Shown one piece after another: positions 45,490 to 53,820 of a stretch of 64,000 nucleotides of DNA. This DNA comes from Methylomicrobium agile (GTDB lineage: Bacteria; Pseudomonadota; Gammaproteobacteria; Methylococcales; Methylomonadaceae): positions 1,240,001 to 1,304,000 of the forward strand of contig NZ_JPOJ01000001.1 of NCBI RefSeq assembly GCF_000733855.1, written 5' to 3'. A program made the position numbers and the translations under genes. Each line of letters starts with the position of its first letter. The first letter of the stretch is position 1. The notes under the pieces were generated by a model that was given only the letters and a program-made list of their open reading frames with translations, made no database searches and was not told where the DNA came from.

Positions 45490-45927
45490 CTCGGATACTC
45501 CAAAGTGTGCTTACGTTTTAATCTTAAAAATTCTGCCTTCATTGAAAACAGGAAGATTTTTTATCTGTTTTCCGCTTCAACGCAGGGATTGTTCGACGGC
45601 CATGCCGCCGAGTTAACCGGCGCATACCTTTATAAAAGGGAGAATTGTACTATAAAGTCAGCACCCGCCATACCGGCTTTCATCGATCGGCATTGGGATC
45701 ACTTTGGCGCGGCGTCGGAGAAACAGAACGGGGGCAATACCGTCAAATCCCCCCCGAGGAGTTGCAAAGCTGGTTTTGCAGCCGACGAGACGGAGCGACA
45801 AAGAGTCGTAGGGCGTTTTCGCGATAGCAAAACGCCAACAGGCTTCAAAGCAGCGATGGCGGATTGCCTGGCGGCGAATCCGCCCTACAAGCGCTTTATC
45901 TTCACGCCCTTGGCAGGAAGGATCGAA
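45490..45927. other. Intergenic region with one composite palindrome
   Basis: A 438-base gap between ilvE and the spermidine-synthase-like gene. Its only recognisable feature is the palindrome pair at 45808-45888 (GTAGGGCGTTTTCGCGATAG...CGCCCTAC), of the same family as 26619-26693. The ilvE promoter should lie near 45500-45650, but no box was recognised with confidence. Confidence 0.5.
45808..45888. repeat. GTAGGGCG-type composite palindrome
   Basis: Two half-palindromes: one with GCGTTTTCGCGATAGCAAAACGC, one with GGCGGATTGCCTGGCGGCGA..CCGCC. The outer ends (GTAGGGCG and CGCCCTAC) are also complementary. Same family as the repeats at 26619, 30598 and 30791. Confidence 0.75.
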
Positions 45928-47481
45928 TCAACGCACCAGCAGATCGGCCCCGAACCAATCGACCAGCACGCTGCGGTAATGCTCGGATTTTTTCACCTGC
46001 AGATGTTCGAGCGGATTCAGGTTATCGGTCAGCAGCACGCCGCGGCTTTTGTCGACCTGAAACCGCCGTTCCCCGAGCCAGCCGATCTGATCCGCAAACA
46101 GGGATTTGGCCTGCAAGTCCAAAGGGCGGTTTGAGGCCAGAAAGATGAAATCGTTGAAATCCTTGCCCGGTTCCGAGATGAACACAGATTGATGAGGAAA
46201 GACCTGATCGACCGTTTTCGCGACCGAAGGCAGCGCCAGATTGTCCTTTGCTTCCGCAAAGCTGACAAAATTGACCGCCAGAATGCCCTGTTCGGACAAA
46301 AGCCCCTGCAATTGTTGCAGGGTTTCCACGGTCAATAGGTGCGCGGGCTCCGAGCCGCCGGTAAAACAGTCGTGGATGATCAGATCGTAGGGCCCCCGGA
46401 GATGGCGGATTTCATAGCGCGCGTCGCCGATAATGTTCTTTCCGCCCGGATTGAAGCCGAAATAACGGCCGGCCGCCTTCGCCACCGCCGGGTCGATTTC
46501 CAACGTGTCGGTTTCGATGCCGTAGCGCCCCTGCAGTACGTCGACCATCTTGCCGGCGCCCAAGCCCACGATCAGCGCGCGCTTCATGCCCGGCCTGAGC
46601 GCCGGGATCATGCCGACGATATCCTGGTAGCTGAGCCGGTTGCCGCCGTCGCCGATCCCGGCCGCGCCGATCATCGACGCGTCGGAAGTCAGCATGCGCA
46701 GATTGCGCGCGGGCTGGTCGATCACCCGCACCCAGCCGTACAGGCTTTCTTCTTCGGAAAGCATCCGGAATTTGCCGCTGCGGTCCTGAAAATGACCCGC
46801 ATCGACGATTTTGGGCAGCAAGCCCAGGCCGATGACCAGTAACGACAGGCTGGAAACGATGGCCGAATTCATCGCCAGGCGTTTTTGCTCGAACACCGCC
46901 ACCGAAACCGCCAGCAGCAACAAAAACACGCCGGTGCCGATGAAAATTTCGCGCGACCCCAGCAAAGGGAACAGATAAAAACCGAGAAACAACGTGCCAG
47001 CCACGCTGCCCAGCGTGCTAACCGCGTAGATCGAACCCGCGCTCGAACCGACGCCGTCCAGGCGCGAAGTGGCAAGCTTGATCGCGAACGGCCCGACCAT
47101 CCCGAGCATCGTCAGGCTCGGCATGAACAAAACCAGGGCGCTGACCAACGCGCCCAAGCGAAGGCCCAGAGGATCGGTCGCCAGCAGCACCGGCCGGGTC
47201 AGCCAGGGAATCAGCAGCGTCAACACCGCGGCCAGAGCCACGATCAGCGACAGGCCGCTGCGCCTCGCGCGGTCGGCCCAGCGCCCGCCGACAAAATAGC
47301 CGATCGCCAGCGCCATCATGGTGACCGAAATCAGCGACGACCAGACGTACAGGCTGGCGCCGTAGAACGGCGCGATCATCCGGGTGCCTAACAGTTCGAT
47401 CACCATCACCGAAGCGCCGGTCAGAAATACGGTCAGATAGAGCCCGAAACGTTCGAGCGTGTTAACAGCGTTGTACGTCAT
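45928..47481 (-). CDS. Membrane protein fused to a spermidine synthase-like domain
   Basis: A 517-residue two-part protein. The first 230 residues hold about eight hydrophobic helices of MFS-like character (FLTGASVMVIELLGTRMIAP, SLTMLGMVGPFAIKLA). The rest is a spermidine synthase/aminopropyltransferase fold with ALIVGLGAGKMVDVL (nucleoside-binding), TLEIDPAVAKAAGRYFGF, and DLIIHDCFTGGSEPAHL. Such fused proteins are common in bacteria, but their substrates are mostly unknown; some act on membrane-side substrates. It follows apbE by 18 bases on the same strand, so it is probably cotranscribed with the apbE cluster. Confidence 0.85.
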   Translation of the reverse strand: MTYNAVNTLERFGLYLTVFLTGASVMVIELLGTRMIAPFYGASLYVWSSLISVTMMALAIGYFVGGRWADRARRSGLSLIVALAAVLTLLIPWLTRPVLLATDPLGLRLGALVSALVLFMPSLTMLGMVGPFAIKLATSRLDGVGSSAGSIYAVSTLGSVAGTLFLGFYLFPLLGSREIFIGTGVFLLLLAVSVAVFEQKRLAMNSAIVSSLSLLVIGLGLLPKIVDAGHFQDRSGKFRMLSEEESLYGWVRVIDQPARNLRMLTSDASMIGAAGIGDGGNRLSYQDIVGMIPALRPGMKRALIVGLGAGKMVDVLQGRYGIETDTLEIDPAVAKAAGRYFGFNPGGKNIIGDARYEIRHLRGPYDLIIHDCFTGGSEPAHLLTVETLQQLQGLLSEQGILAVNFVSFAEAKDNLALPSVAKTVDQVFPHQSVFISEPGKDFNDFIFLASNRPLDLQAKSLFADQIGWLGERRFQVDKSRGVLLTDNLNPLEHLQVKKSEHYRSVLVDWFGADLLVR

Positions 47482-47499
47482 GTCGGATTCCTAAAGCCT

Positions 47500-48423
47500 T
47501 TATTGAGAGTGGACGGCAGCATTTTGCAAAGTCCCGCCCGTTCCGCCGTTCACGTCGATCCAAAGATGCGGCAGCCCGAGCGATTCCAGCCAGGCCGGCC
47601 CCGCCTCCGCCTTCAGCATGGCGATAGTCGAAGCGCTGCCGGCCACCACGCAGAAGTCGGCGATCACGGTAACCGACGCCAGGTGCCCGACCGGCCAGCC
47701 GGTGCGCGGATTCAGAATGTGTCCGTAGCGCACATCGCCGATCGTCAGGCAGCGTTCGTAATCGCCGCTGCTGGCCATCGCGCCGCCGGACAATTCCACC
47801 GTTTGCAGAAGCTCCCCTTTTTGCCTGGGATGGCGAATGCCGATCCGCCACGGGCTGCCGTCCGCGCGCGGGCCGATCACCTTGATGTCGCCGCCGAGGT
47901 TGATCATGCCGTGCCGGATGCCCGCCGCCCGGCACAGACCGGCGGCCCGGTCGGCCGCATATTCCTTCACCACGCCGCCGAAATCGATTTCCATGCCGGG
48001 CAGCGGGAATTCGAGCACCGGCGGTTGCCAGACGACCTTGTCCCAGCCGACCCTGGCGAGCAAATCGTCAATCAGACTTTGCTCCGGCAACGCGCCGCTG
48101 TCGAAGCGCCAGGCGCGCCGCAAGATGCCCGAGGTAATATCGAACAGTCCCCCGCTTTGTTCATGGCAGGTGGCCGCGTAATTCAAGAGGCCCGCAGTTT
48201 CATCGTCCACCTTGATCCGCCCGCCTGCCGCCGCAATGCGGTTAATTTCGGACAGGAAACTGTCGGCGCGGTAGCGCGAATAACGCGCTTCCAAGCGCGC
48301 AATATCGGCAACGGCGGCTTCGGCCGCCCGCCCGGCCGAAGCCCTAACTTTCGCGAAAAGCTGAATTTCGCAGGACGTGCCCATGGCTTTGAAATCGTGC
48401 CGATAAAGTTCGAAGGTATTCAA
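47500..48423 (-). CDS. apbE: FAD:protein FMN transferase (ApbE)
   Basis: Transfers FMN from FAD onto a Thr or Ser of target proteins. The 307-residue protein has the ApbE features FDITSGILRRAWRF, MEIDFGGVVKEYAADRAAGL, GMINLGGDIKVIGPR, ASSGDYERC and YGHILNPRTGWPVG, which form the FAD and Mg2+ sites. I see no clear signal peptide or lipobox, unlike many periplasmic ApbE proteins, so it may act in the cytoplasm before export or use an unrecognised signal. No classic FMN-binding target protein (NqrC, RnfG, NosR-like) is nearby, so the acceptor is unclear; the DUF3570/DUF4266 genes upstream are candidates. Confidence 0.95.
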   Translation of the reverse strand: MNTFELYRHDFKAMGTSCEIQLFAKVRASAGRAAEAAVADIARLEARYSRYRADSFLSEINRIAAAGGRIKVDDETAGLLNYAATCHEQSGGLFDITSGILRRAWRFDSGALPEQSLIDDLLARVGWDKVVWQPPVLEFPLPGMEIDFGGVVKEYAADRAAGLCRAAGIRHGMINLGGDIKVIGPRADGSPWRIGIRHPRQKGELLQTVELSGGAMASSGDYERCLTIGDVRYGHILNPRTGWPVGHLASVTVIADFCVVAGSASTIAMLKAEAGPAWLESLGLPHLWIDVNGGTGGTLQNAAVHSQ

Positions 48424-48540
48424 GGCAGAGTGAACCTCTGGGTGCCCACCGCAGCGGCGGCCAAAAAGGATTTGTCGATATCGCCGTTACATTTGCAGAA
48501 GCAAGGGCTAGGTTATTGCGATTACCGAAAACATCTTCAA

Positions 48541-48613
48541 GTAGGGCGGATAAGCGCAGCGCATCCGCCTCTGCTGGCATAGTTGGCGGATGCGCTGCGC
48601 TTATCCGCCCTAC
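48541..48613. repeat. Perfect 29-bp-arm hairpin between the beta-barrel gene and apbE
   Basis: GTAGGGCGGATAAGCGCAGC... (48541-48569) and its exact complement (48585-48613) with a 15-base loop. It lies in the 243-base space within the presumed operon. It could end or weaken transcription, or protect upstream mRNA. Confidence 0.85.
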
Positions 48614-48666
48614 ATACTGCGAGAGAAAAGAATTTTTTTCTTGGCGGATTGCCCAACGCCTCCCAT

Positions 48667-51207
48667 CTAAAACGCATAATGCCAGGTCGCCGACAACGTG
48701 CCGTCGCGGTCCAGCTGATAGCCGTTGTAATCGGTGGCGACCGGCTGCAGCCATTCGACGCCGAGGGTATTACCGGCCAGATCGCCGCCCGGCACCGTCG
48801 CGTTGAGTCCGAAACCGACGTCCCAGAACCGGCCACCGTAGTTCATCGGGTAATCCATCGGCCCCAGCTGGTCGATGAATTGATTGAACTGGCCGTGTAT
48901 TGCCCCCTGAACCGTATAGACGCCGCGCACGGTCGCGGTCAGCCAGTTCGTCAGCCCGTAGCCGCCCCAGGCCGTGCTCTGGAAGATGTCGCCCAAACGG
49001 TAGCCGGTTTCGCCATGGTCTTCGAGCCGCTTGGTGCCGCTGAGCTGCGCGCCCCACGACCAATCATCGTAATTGCCGGTATAGGTCAGGCTCGGCTTGA
49101 AATCGAGCGTGCCGCTGCCGAGCTGCATCCCGTAATGGATCAGGCCGCCTTCCACCTGGTGATTGCGCCGCAGTTCGATGTCGACCGCCCCGAACGGAAT
49201 GCTCAGGCCGAGCCCCATGTGCAGGTGATGGCGGCCGGCATCGAACAATTTGACCAGCGCATACACCCCCATGTCGCTGATGCCGCCGGTTTCGTGCCCG
49301 TTCTCGACATGATGCGGGATATGCGCGCCTCCGCCCTCTGGCGCTTCGTTATCCGGCGGCGCGCCGGCCAATCGGTGCATCGTCATGCTCATGTCCATGA
49401 ACTGGGGCATCACCATCAGGTTCAGCCAGTCGGTCGGCGCATACATGATGTCGAGCATGTGCATGTGCATCACCATGCTGTTCGGCTTGACGAAGCACGG
49501 GTTAGGCCCGCAGCCGCCGGCCACGATCGCAGGATCGCCGACCAGGTTCGAACCGTGCAGCATGTCGCCGCCCTGGCTGCTGTACATGTAACGGTAGCCG
49601 ACCATGAAGCCGTTCTTGCCCAGCATGTGATCGAACATCACGCCGGCCGGGGCCGTGGCGCCGTGATGGTGGTGGTGATGCGCATGACTGCCGTGGTCGC
49701 TACCGACCGCCAGGGCTTCCAGATTGACCTTGAGCGTGCCGTTGACGTTCCAGGAGTCGAAATCCGCGTAGTCGCCCTCGCCGCCCCCGCCGATTTTCAG
49801 ACCGCCCTGGTGGGTGTAATATTCGAAACCCAGGTCGACGTCGATGCCTTTCGCAAACTTTTTACTGACCGTCACCCCGCCGCTCAAGGCGCCATAACCG
49901 GAAAGGCGTTGATCGCTGGAAAAATGGTTCGGCAGCAGATTGCGGTTAAACCGGCCCGAATTGTAGGGCTGGTTCGAAATCAGGTAAGGAGCATAAAAAT
50001 CGGCCGCATCCTGGGAATAATAGCGGATTCTCGGCGTCACGCTCCAGCCGTGGCCGAGCGGCTGCACCCAGTCGGACTCGAAGGTGTGGGCGTTGATGCC
50101 CCAGTCGTCGAGATAATAGCGGTAATTGAAATGCAGCGCCGCGTCCAACATGTCGATATGCTGCACATACCCCAAATTCCCGTTGAACTGGTTGCGCACG
50201 TTCGGGCGCTGTTCGAGCAAGGCGCGGACTTGCCCCACATAGGCCGCGCCCTCGGGCGGCGGAATAGCGTCGTTGATGAAGGCGACTTCGACGACCTTGT
50301 AAGGGTTTTCCATATAGCCGTTGCCGAGGGTGTAACCCAGACCGGCCTCGATCAGCGCGTTCTTGTTCAGAACCTGGGTCAGGCCGAGATGGGCGCCCCA
50401 ATCCTTACGTTCACCGTGAATGATCTTTCCGCCTTCCGCGGTCCGCTCGATCTGGCCGTCATAGGCGCCGGTATTGATATACGGCAACGCATCGTGATCG
50501 ATTCGCGCGTGGGTATCGCTCGACGTATAGCTCAAGCCGCCGCTCAGGGTAGTCAGCTTCTGATTGAAGTCGAGCCGCCCGCCCAGGTTGACGAAGCTCG
50601 ATTCATAATCATCTTCCAAAGACAGGCCGCCGCCCACATCGAGTGCCGCCTCGTCCCATTCATAGCCAAGCTTGAAGCTGCCCTGTTTTCGGGTCTCGGG
50701 AGACGCCGAGGAAAGCGTATGCACCAAGCGGCGGTCGATGCCTCCGGTCACGTTCCTAAAACCATCGGTTTGCAAGGGATTCAGCTTCGAATCGAAGAAC
50801 AAGTCCCCATTGATAATCGGCGTGGCGCCGGTCACGCCGTCCGGCGAATGCGAAGTGCTGTTGCCGCGTAGGTCGAGCGGCGCGGTGGCGATCGGCGTCG
50901 CTCCCGACCAGGTATCCTGCGTGTAGTTGAAAGTCAACTTGACCCGGTCGGTCAGCTTCAGATTGCCGCTGCCCTGCAGGGTATCGACCGTAATCGGCCG
51001 GAATTTGCTTTCGACGCCGAACAGCTGGCGATTCTCTTCCTGGTAATGGCCGTACTGGACGGCGAATTCGTCGTCCGCCGCTTGCGCCGCCGGCAACACC
51101 AAGCCGGGCAACGCCAGGGCGGCGGCGGTCAGGGCATTTAACGGGCCTGCCGACGGTTTCCGAGCGTCGTCGGCCGGTTGAACCGGCTCAATAGCAGCCA
51201 CATCCAC
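48667..51207 (-). CDS. Two-part outer-membrane beta-barrel: DUF3570 domain plus His/Met-rich second half
   Basis: An 846-residue protein with a signal peptide (ALTAAALALPGLVLPAAQA, to about residue 43). Residues 45-500 match the DUF3570 pattern: QYGHYQEENRQLF near the start, KLTFNYTQDTWSGATP, many alternating strands and FAKGIDVDLGFEYYTHQGG. A linker has a run of seven to eight His at about 508-515. The second half (520-846) is another barrel-like region with Met/His clusters (NSMVMHMHMLDIMYAP, PQFMDMSMTMH) and a terminal aromatic strand ending WHYAF, as outer-membrane proteins do. DUF3570 proteins alone are usually near 400-450 residues, so this is a fusion. The Met/His clusters suggest copper or another soft metal. 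The gene overlaps DUF4266 by about 20 bases. Confidence 0.85.
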   Translation of the reverse strand: MDVAAIEPVQPADDARKPSAGPLNALTAAALALPGLVLPAAQAADDEFAVQYGHYQEENRQLFGVESKFRPITVDTLQGSGNLKLTDRVKLTFNYTQDTWSGATPIATAPLDLRGNSTSHSPDGVTGATPIINGDLFFDSKLNPLQTDGFRNVTGGIDRRLVHTLSSASPETRKQGSFKLGYEWDEAALDVGGGLSLEDDYESSFVNLGGRLDFNQKLTTLSGGLSYTSSDTHARIDHDALPYINTGAYDGQIERTAEGGKIIHGERKDWGAHLGLTQVLNKNALIEAGLGYTLGNGYMENPYKVVEVAFINDAIPPPEGAAYVGQVRALLEQRPNVRNQFNGNLGYVQHIDMLDAALHFNYRYYLDDWGINAHTFESDWVQPLGHGWSVTPRIRYYSQDAADFYAPYLISNQPYNSGRFNRNLLPNHFSSDQRLSGYGALSGGVTVSKKFAKGIDVDLGFEYYTHQGGLKIGGGGEGDYADFDSWNVNGTLKVNLEALAVGSDHGSHAHHHHHHGATAPAGVMFDHMLGKNGFMVGYRYMYSSQGGDMLHGSNLVGDPAIVAGGCGPNPCFVKPNSMVMHMHMLDIMYAPTDWLNLMVMPQFMDMSMTMHRLAGAPPDNEAPEGGGAHIPHHVENGHETGGISDMGVYALVKLFDAGRHHLHMGLGLSIPFGAVDIELRRNHQVEGGLIHYGMQLGSGTLDFKPSLTYTGNYDDWSWGAQLSGTKRLEDHGETGYRLGDIFQSTAWGGYGLTNWLTATVRGVYTVQGAIHGQFNQFIDQLGPMDYPMNYGGRFWDVGFGLNATVPGGDLAGNTLGVEWLQPVATDYNGYQLDRDGTLSATWHYAF

Positions 51208-51415
51208 CTCCCTCGGACGCGCTCACGCCGGAAGCGGCTTCCCGGCTGCCGTAGATGTGGCCGCGAAAGGAGCTCTGCAGCGGATAGGGTTCCAGCGCCA
51301 TCTGCGGCTTGGCCAGATTGCCGCGCTGCCAGGGCGCGACTTCCGTACAACCGGCCGCACCGATCGCCAGAAAAAAAGCCAGCGCCGCGTAAGTCCGTCG
51401 AACCGATGGCATCAT
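51188..51415 (-). CDS. DUF4266 small lipoprotein ending in GGGCGCY
   Basis: A 75-residue lipoprotein with lipobox AIGAAGC (Cys 23). The mature part contains VAPWQRGNLAKPQMA (the family's core) and ends in EGGGCGCY with two cysteines in a Cys-Gly-Cys. Just before it is the segment REAASGVSASEGG; its E-A-A-S-G-V-S loosely resembles the (D/N)xx(S/T)G(A/S)(S/T) sequence that ApbE flavinylates, though Val stands where Ala/Ser is usual. The family is known to travel with DUF3570, ApbE and a thioredoxin-like protein. The start overlaps the stop of tlpA (ATGA). Confidence 0.85.
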   Translation of the reverse strand: MMPSVRRTYAALAFFLAIGAAGCTEVAPWQRGNLAKPQMALEPYPLQSSFRGHIYGSREAASGVSASEGGGCGCY

Positions 51416-51942
51416 TTCGCGCCCGTCGCCGAAGGGTTCTCGTTCAACAGCTTCTCCACGGTTTCGCGCAGCGCTTTTCCTTCATCCGCACGAAAGCCCA
51501 GATGCACGTCGCGGATGACGCCGTCCCGGCCGATCAGGTACGTCGACGGCATCGCCTTCACGTCGAACAGCCGGGCGCACTGTTCGCCCTTGTCGGCGGC
51601 AATCGTGAAACTGGCCGGATATTGCGCTAAAAACGCTTGCCCATCCTCGGGGTTTTCGTCCAGATTGACGCCGATGATCGCCAGGTCTTTACCGCCGAGC
51701 TCGTCATGCAACCGGTTCATGAACGGAAACGATTTGGCGCAGGGTCCGCACCAGGACGCCCAAAAATCGAGATAGACCACCTTTCCCTTGAGTTCGTTTA
51801 ACGCCACATTGCCAGAGCCATCCAATAGGGGCAGCGTACAATTGCCGGAGATCTCCCCGCGCTCCACCGCGAACAGCGGCATCGACAGCACAGCCAGGAA
51901 TACCCCGAACAGAGCGATTTTTTTGGGATGGACTACTAGCAT
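51412..51942 (-). CDS. TlpA-like thioredoxin-fold disulfide reductase
   Basis: Periplasmic thiol-redox protein. From ATG 51942 it has 176 residues with a signal peptide (KKIALFGVFLAVLSMPLFA), the active site WASWCGPC, and the cis-Pro loop AMPSTYLI. The body shows VVYLDFWASW, LAIIGVNLDENPEDGQAFL and VHLGFRADEGKALRETVEKL, typical of TlpA/ResA. An extra Cys (EQCARLF) is notable. Position directly before DUF4266 suggests that it keeps the Cys-Gly-Cys tail of that lipoprotein reduced; this is inference. Confidence 0.92.
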   Translation of the reverse strand: MLVVHPKKIALFGVFLAVLSMPLFAVERGEISGNCTLPLLDGSGNVALNELKGKVVYLDFWASWCGPCAKSFPFMNRLHDELGGKDLAIIGVNLDENPEDGQAFLAQYPASFTIAADKGEQCARLFDVKAMPSTYLIGRDGVIRDVHLGFRADEGKALRETVEKLLNENPSATGAK

Positions 51943-52096
51943 GAAAAATGACCGGAATGATTCTGGTTGAAGGCGGCCCAAACGGTTTCGGCCGCGCGTT
52001 CGAAGCTGTTAAATGAAATTCGCCAATCGAATTTTGAGGCCGTACGGAAACCACCGCCAATTTTTTCGCCTGTCGCTTCCATTGGGCATCCGTGGG

Positions 52097-52543
52097 TTAT
52101 TGGATTTGCAAATAGTTGAGATCGGACGTTCCGGTATGGACGCCGCTGGCCGTTTGGCAGTGATATTCCAGCGAATATCGGGCCGTGCCGGGGCCGTTTT
52201 TGTCGATCACCATGCGATATACATCGTTATCGCCTTCGTGAACGACTTTCAACTGAGGGCTATAGTTGCTGTCCCCGCTCGTATGATCGGTCGCGCTGGC
52301 CGCCTGACTGCCGTTGACGACTTGCCCGCTGACTTGTACCGCCGTATTACTGGTATCGCCGCGAACTTCAAAGAACAAATGATCGGGAGGGCCGTTGTTG
52401 TCATCGAAGCACGTCAGCTCGTAGTAATCGGTAGCCGAAGCCTGAGCGCCCAGCGTTCCGCTCTGATCGTGGGCCAGAACGCCCGACGCCTGGCACAGCC
52501 AGACAATCCCGATCTGCATTAAAAACTTTCTCTTATTTCTCAT
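52097..52543 (-). CDS. Secreted protein of unknown family, predicted N-terminal His
   Basis: No family recognised. The 148-residue protein has a signal peptide with likely cleavage after SGVLA, so the mature chain would begin HDQSGTLG. It contains YYELTCFDDNNGPPDHLFFE and RYSLEYHCQTASG, two Cys that probably pair, and no further motif. The same Cys...GPxDHLxF...C pattern occurs twice in the gene upstream, so the two are paralogues. An ATG six codons earlier (52561) is possible but would give a less usual leader. Confidence 0.7.
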   Translation of the reverse strand: MRNKRKFLMQIGIVWLCQASGVLAHDQSGTLGAQASATDYYELTCFDDNNGPPDHLFFEVRGDTSNTAVQVSGQVVNGSQAASATDHTSGDSNYSPQLKVVHEGDNDVYRMVIDKNGPGTARYSLEYHCQTASGVHTGTSDLNYLQIQ

Positions 52544-52579
52544 GGCCGCCCCACTTCGCACTGTTGCCGGTTACCCGAC

Positions 52580-53434
52580 TCATTGATCTTGAACCGGCAC
52601 GATATCGGCCGTGCCGGTGTCGGCATTGGCGCTATTTTCGCACCGGTAGTCCATCGTGTAATCTCTTGCATTGTCTTGCAGAGGGTTATAAGCGGTACTG
52701 TTGACCAATACCGTGTAATCGCCGTTGCCGCCTTTCAGATTGCCCGCGTCGCTATAGATGTCGTCGCCGTTGCCGTCCGTGACGTTGGTTGCCCAATTAT
52801 CCTTCAACACCTGGGCATTGAGCACCACGCGCGCCGGATCCGCCGTCGTATTGGCAAACTTCACGTAGAGCTTGCCGGTTTCGCCGGTCAGTTGGTTTTT
52901 GCCACAAACAGCCGATAAGTTGGCTTTTTTACCGTTCTTGAGGGTCTTTGTCTTTATTTTGGCGACCTTCGGCTTGGTGAACTCGCCGTTATCGTTCAAA
53001 CAGCGCGTTTCGACCGAAAACATGTGTTTGGTCGTGTTCGAAGTATCCGTCGTGCCGAGGGTGTCGACAGTGATTTTGTACCTCCCCTTGCCGCCCGCCA
53101 CCTCGAATTCCCGCTGCGTTCCCGGCGTTACTTCCGTTTCGTCGTGCGTCACGAAACCGATCCGTTTGTTGCCTTTCTTGACATGAATATTCAGCAACAG
53201 CGGCGTCGAACCATCGTCCGACGGCGTCGTATCGATGATTTTGAAATTGAGGTGATCGGTCGGGCCGATCGCTCCTTCCGGACTCGACTGGCAGGTGATC
53301 CGGTACGAGTCGGTCGCGCCAATAAAATTACCCAGGCTTTGGTCAAAAGTATCCGCTTCCGACACGGCCGATACGCAACCTAAAAGCATCGTCCCAACCG
53401 ATGCGGCAATGACTTTGTTCGTTAATCTCATCAT
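52580..53434 (-). CDS. Secreted two-domain protein, paralogue of the downstream gene
   Basis: Unknown function. From ATG 53434 there is a signal peptide (KVIAASVGTMLLGCVSAVSE); MLLGC could also serve as a lipobox, so it is either secreted or lipid-anchored. The mature part holds two related domains: about residues 32-150 (YRITCQSSPEGAIGPTDHLN ... SVETRCLNDNGEF) and about 165-284 (LSAVCGKNQLTGETGKLYVK ... YTMDYRCENSANADTG). Each has one Cys near its start and one near its end. The gap to the next gene is under 40 bases, so the two genes probably share a transcript. Confidence 0.7.
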   Translation of the reverse strand: MMRLTNKVIAASVGTMLLGCVSAVSEADTFDQSLGNFIGATDSYRITCQSSPEGAIGPTDHLNFKIIDTTPSDDGSTPLLLNIHVKKGNKRIGFVTHDETEVTPGTQREFEVAGGKGRYKITVDTLGTTDTSNTTKHMFSVETRCLNDNGEFTKPKVAKIKTKTLKNGKKANLSAVCGKNQLTGETGKLYVKFANTTADPARVVLNAQVLKDNWATNVTDGNGDDIYSDAGNLKGGNGDYTVLVNSTAYNPLQDNARDYTMDYRCENSANADTGTADIVPVQDQ

Positions 53435-53449
53435 ATCCCCGCGCCCCAC

Positions 53450-53820
53450 AAGAGGCCGTTATATACACAAGAGGCTTGGCGCCTTAACCCTCCGACTTTT
53501 AACGATCCTTATCGATCCGCTTGCTTATACTCAAGTATTTAAGCCTTTCGAGGCGCAGCATCAGTCGGGCGCTACGCCAAAAATAAATCCGGGCAAGTAT
53601 ACACCTTTGCCCGCTTTGCACAACAACCCGTCGCCGCCCGCGAAACACGGAGAACGACAGTCGGCGGCCAATCCGGTAGATTGGTTCGATGGAGAGGAAG
53701 TTTCTCTCCTTAAACGGCAAAAGCCAAGGCACCTGCCGTGCTTGGCCTCGATCGGCCGCTTGCTCCGGCGCCCAGGCGCCGAAGCAGGCGGAGTTTCCCT
53801 TCAAGATATTTTCGATAACG
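53450..53820. other. Intergenic region between secreted-protein genes
   Basis: About 370 bases with no convincing gene. It is the likely site of the promoter for the 53434-52097 pair and of the end of the upstream gene's transcript. Short open frames on both strands lack any motif. Confidence 0.4.
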
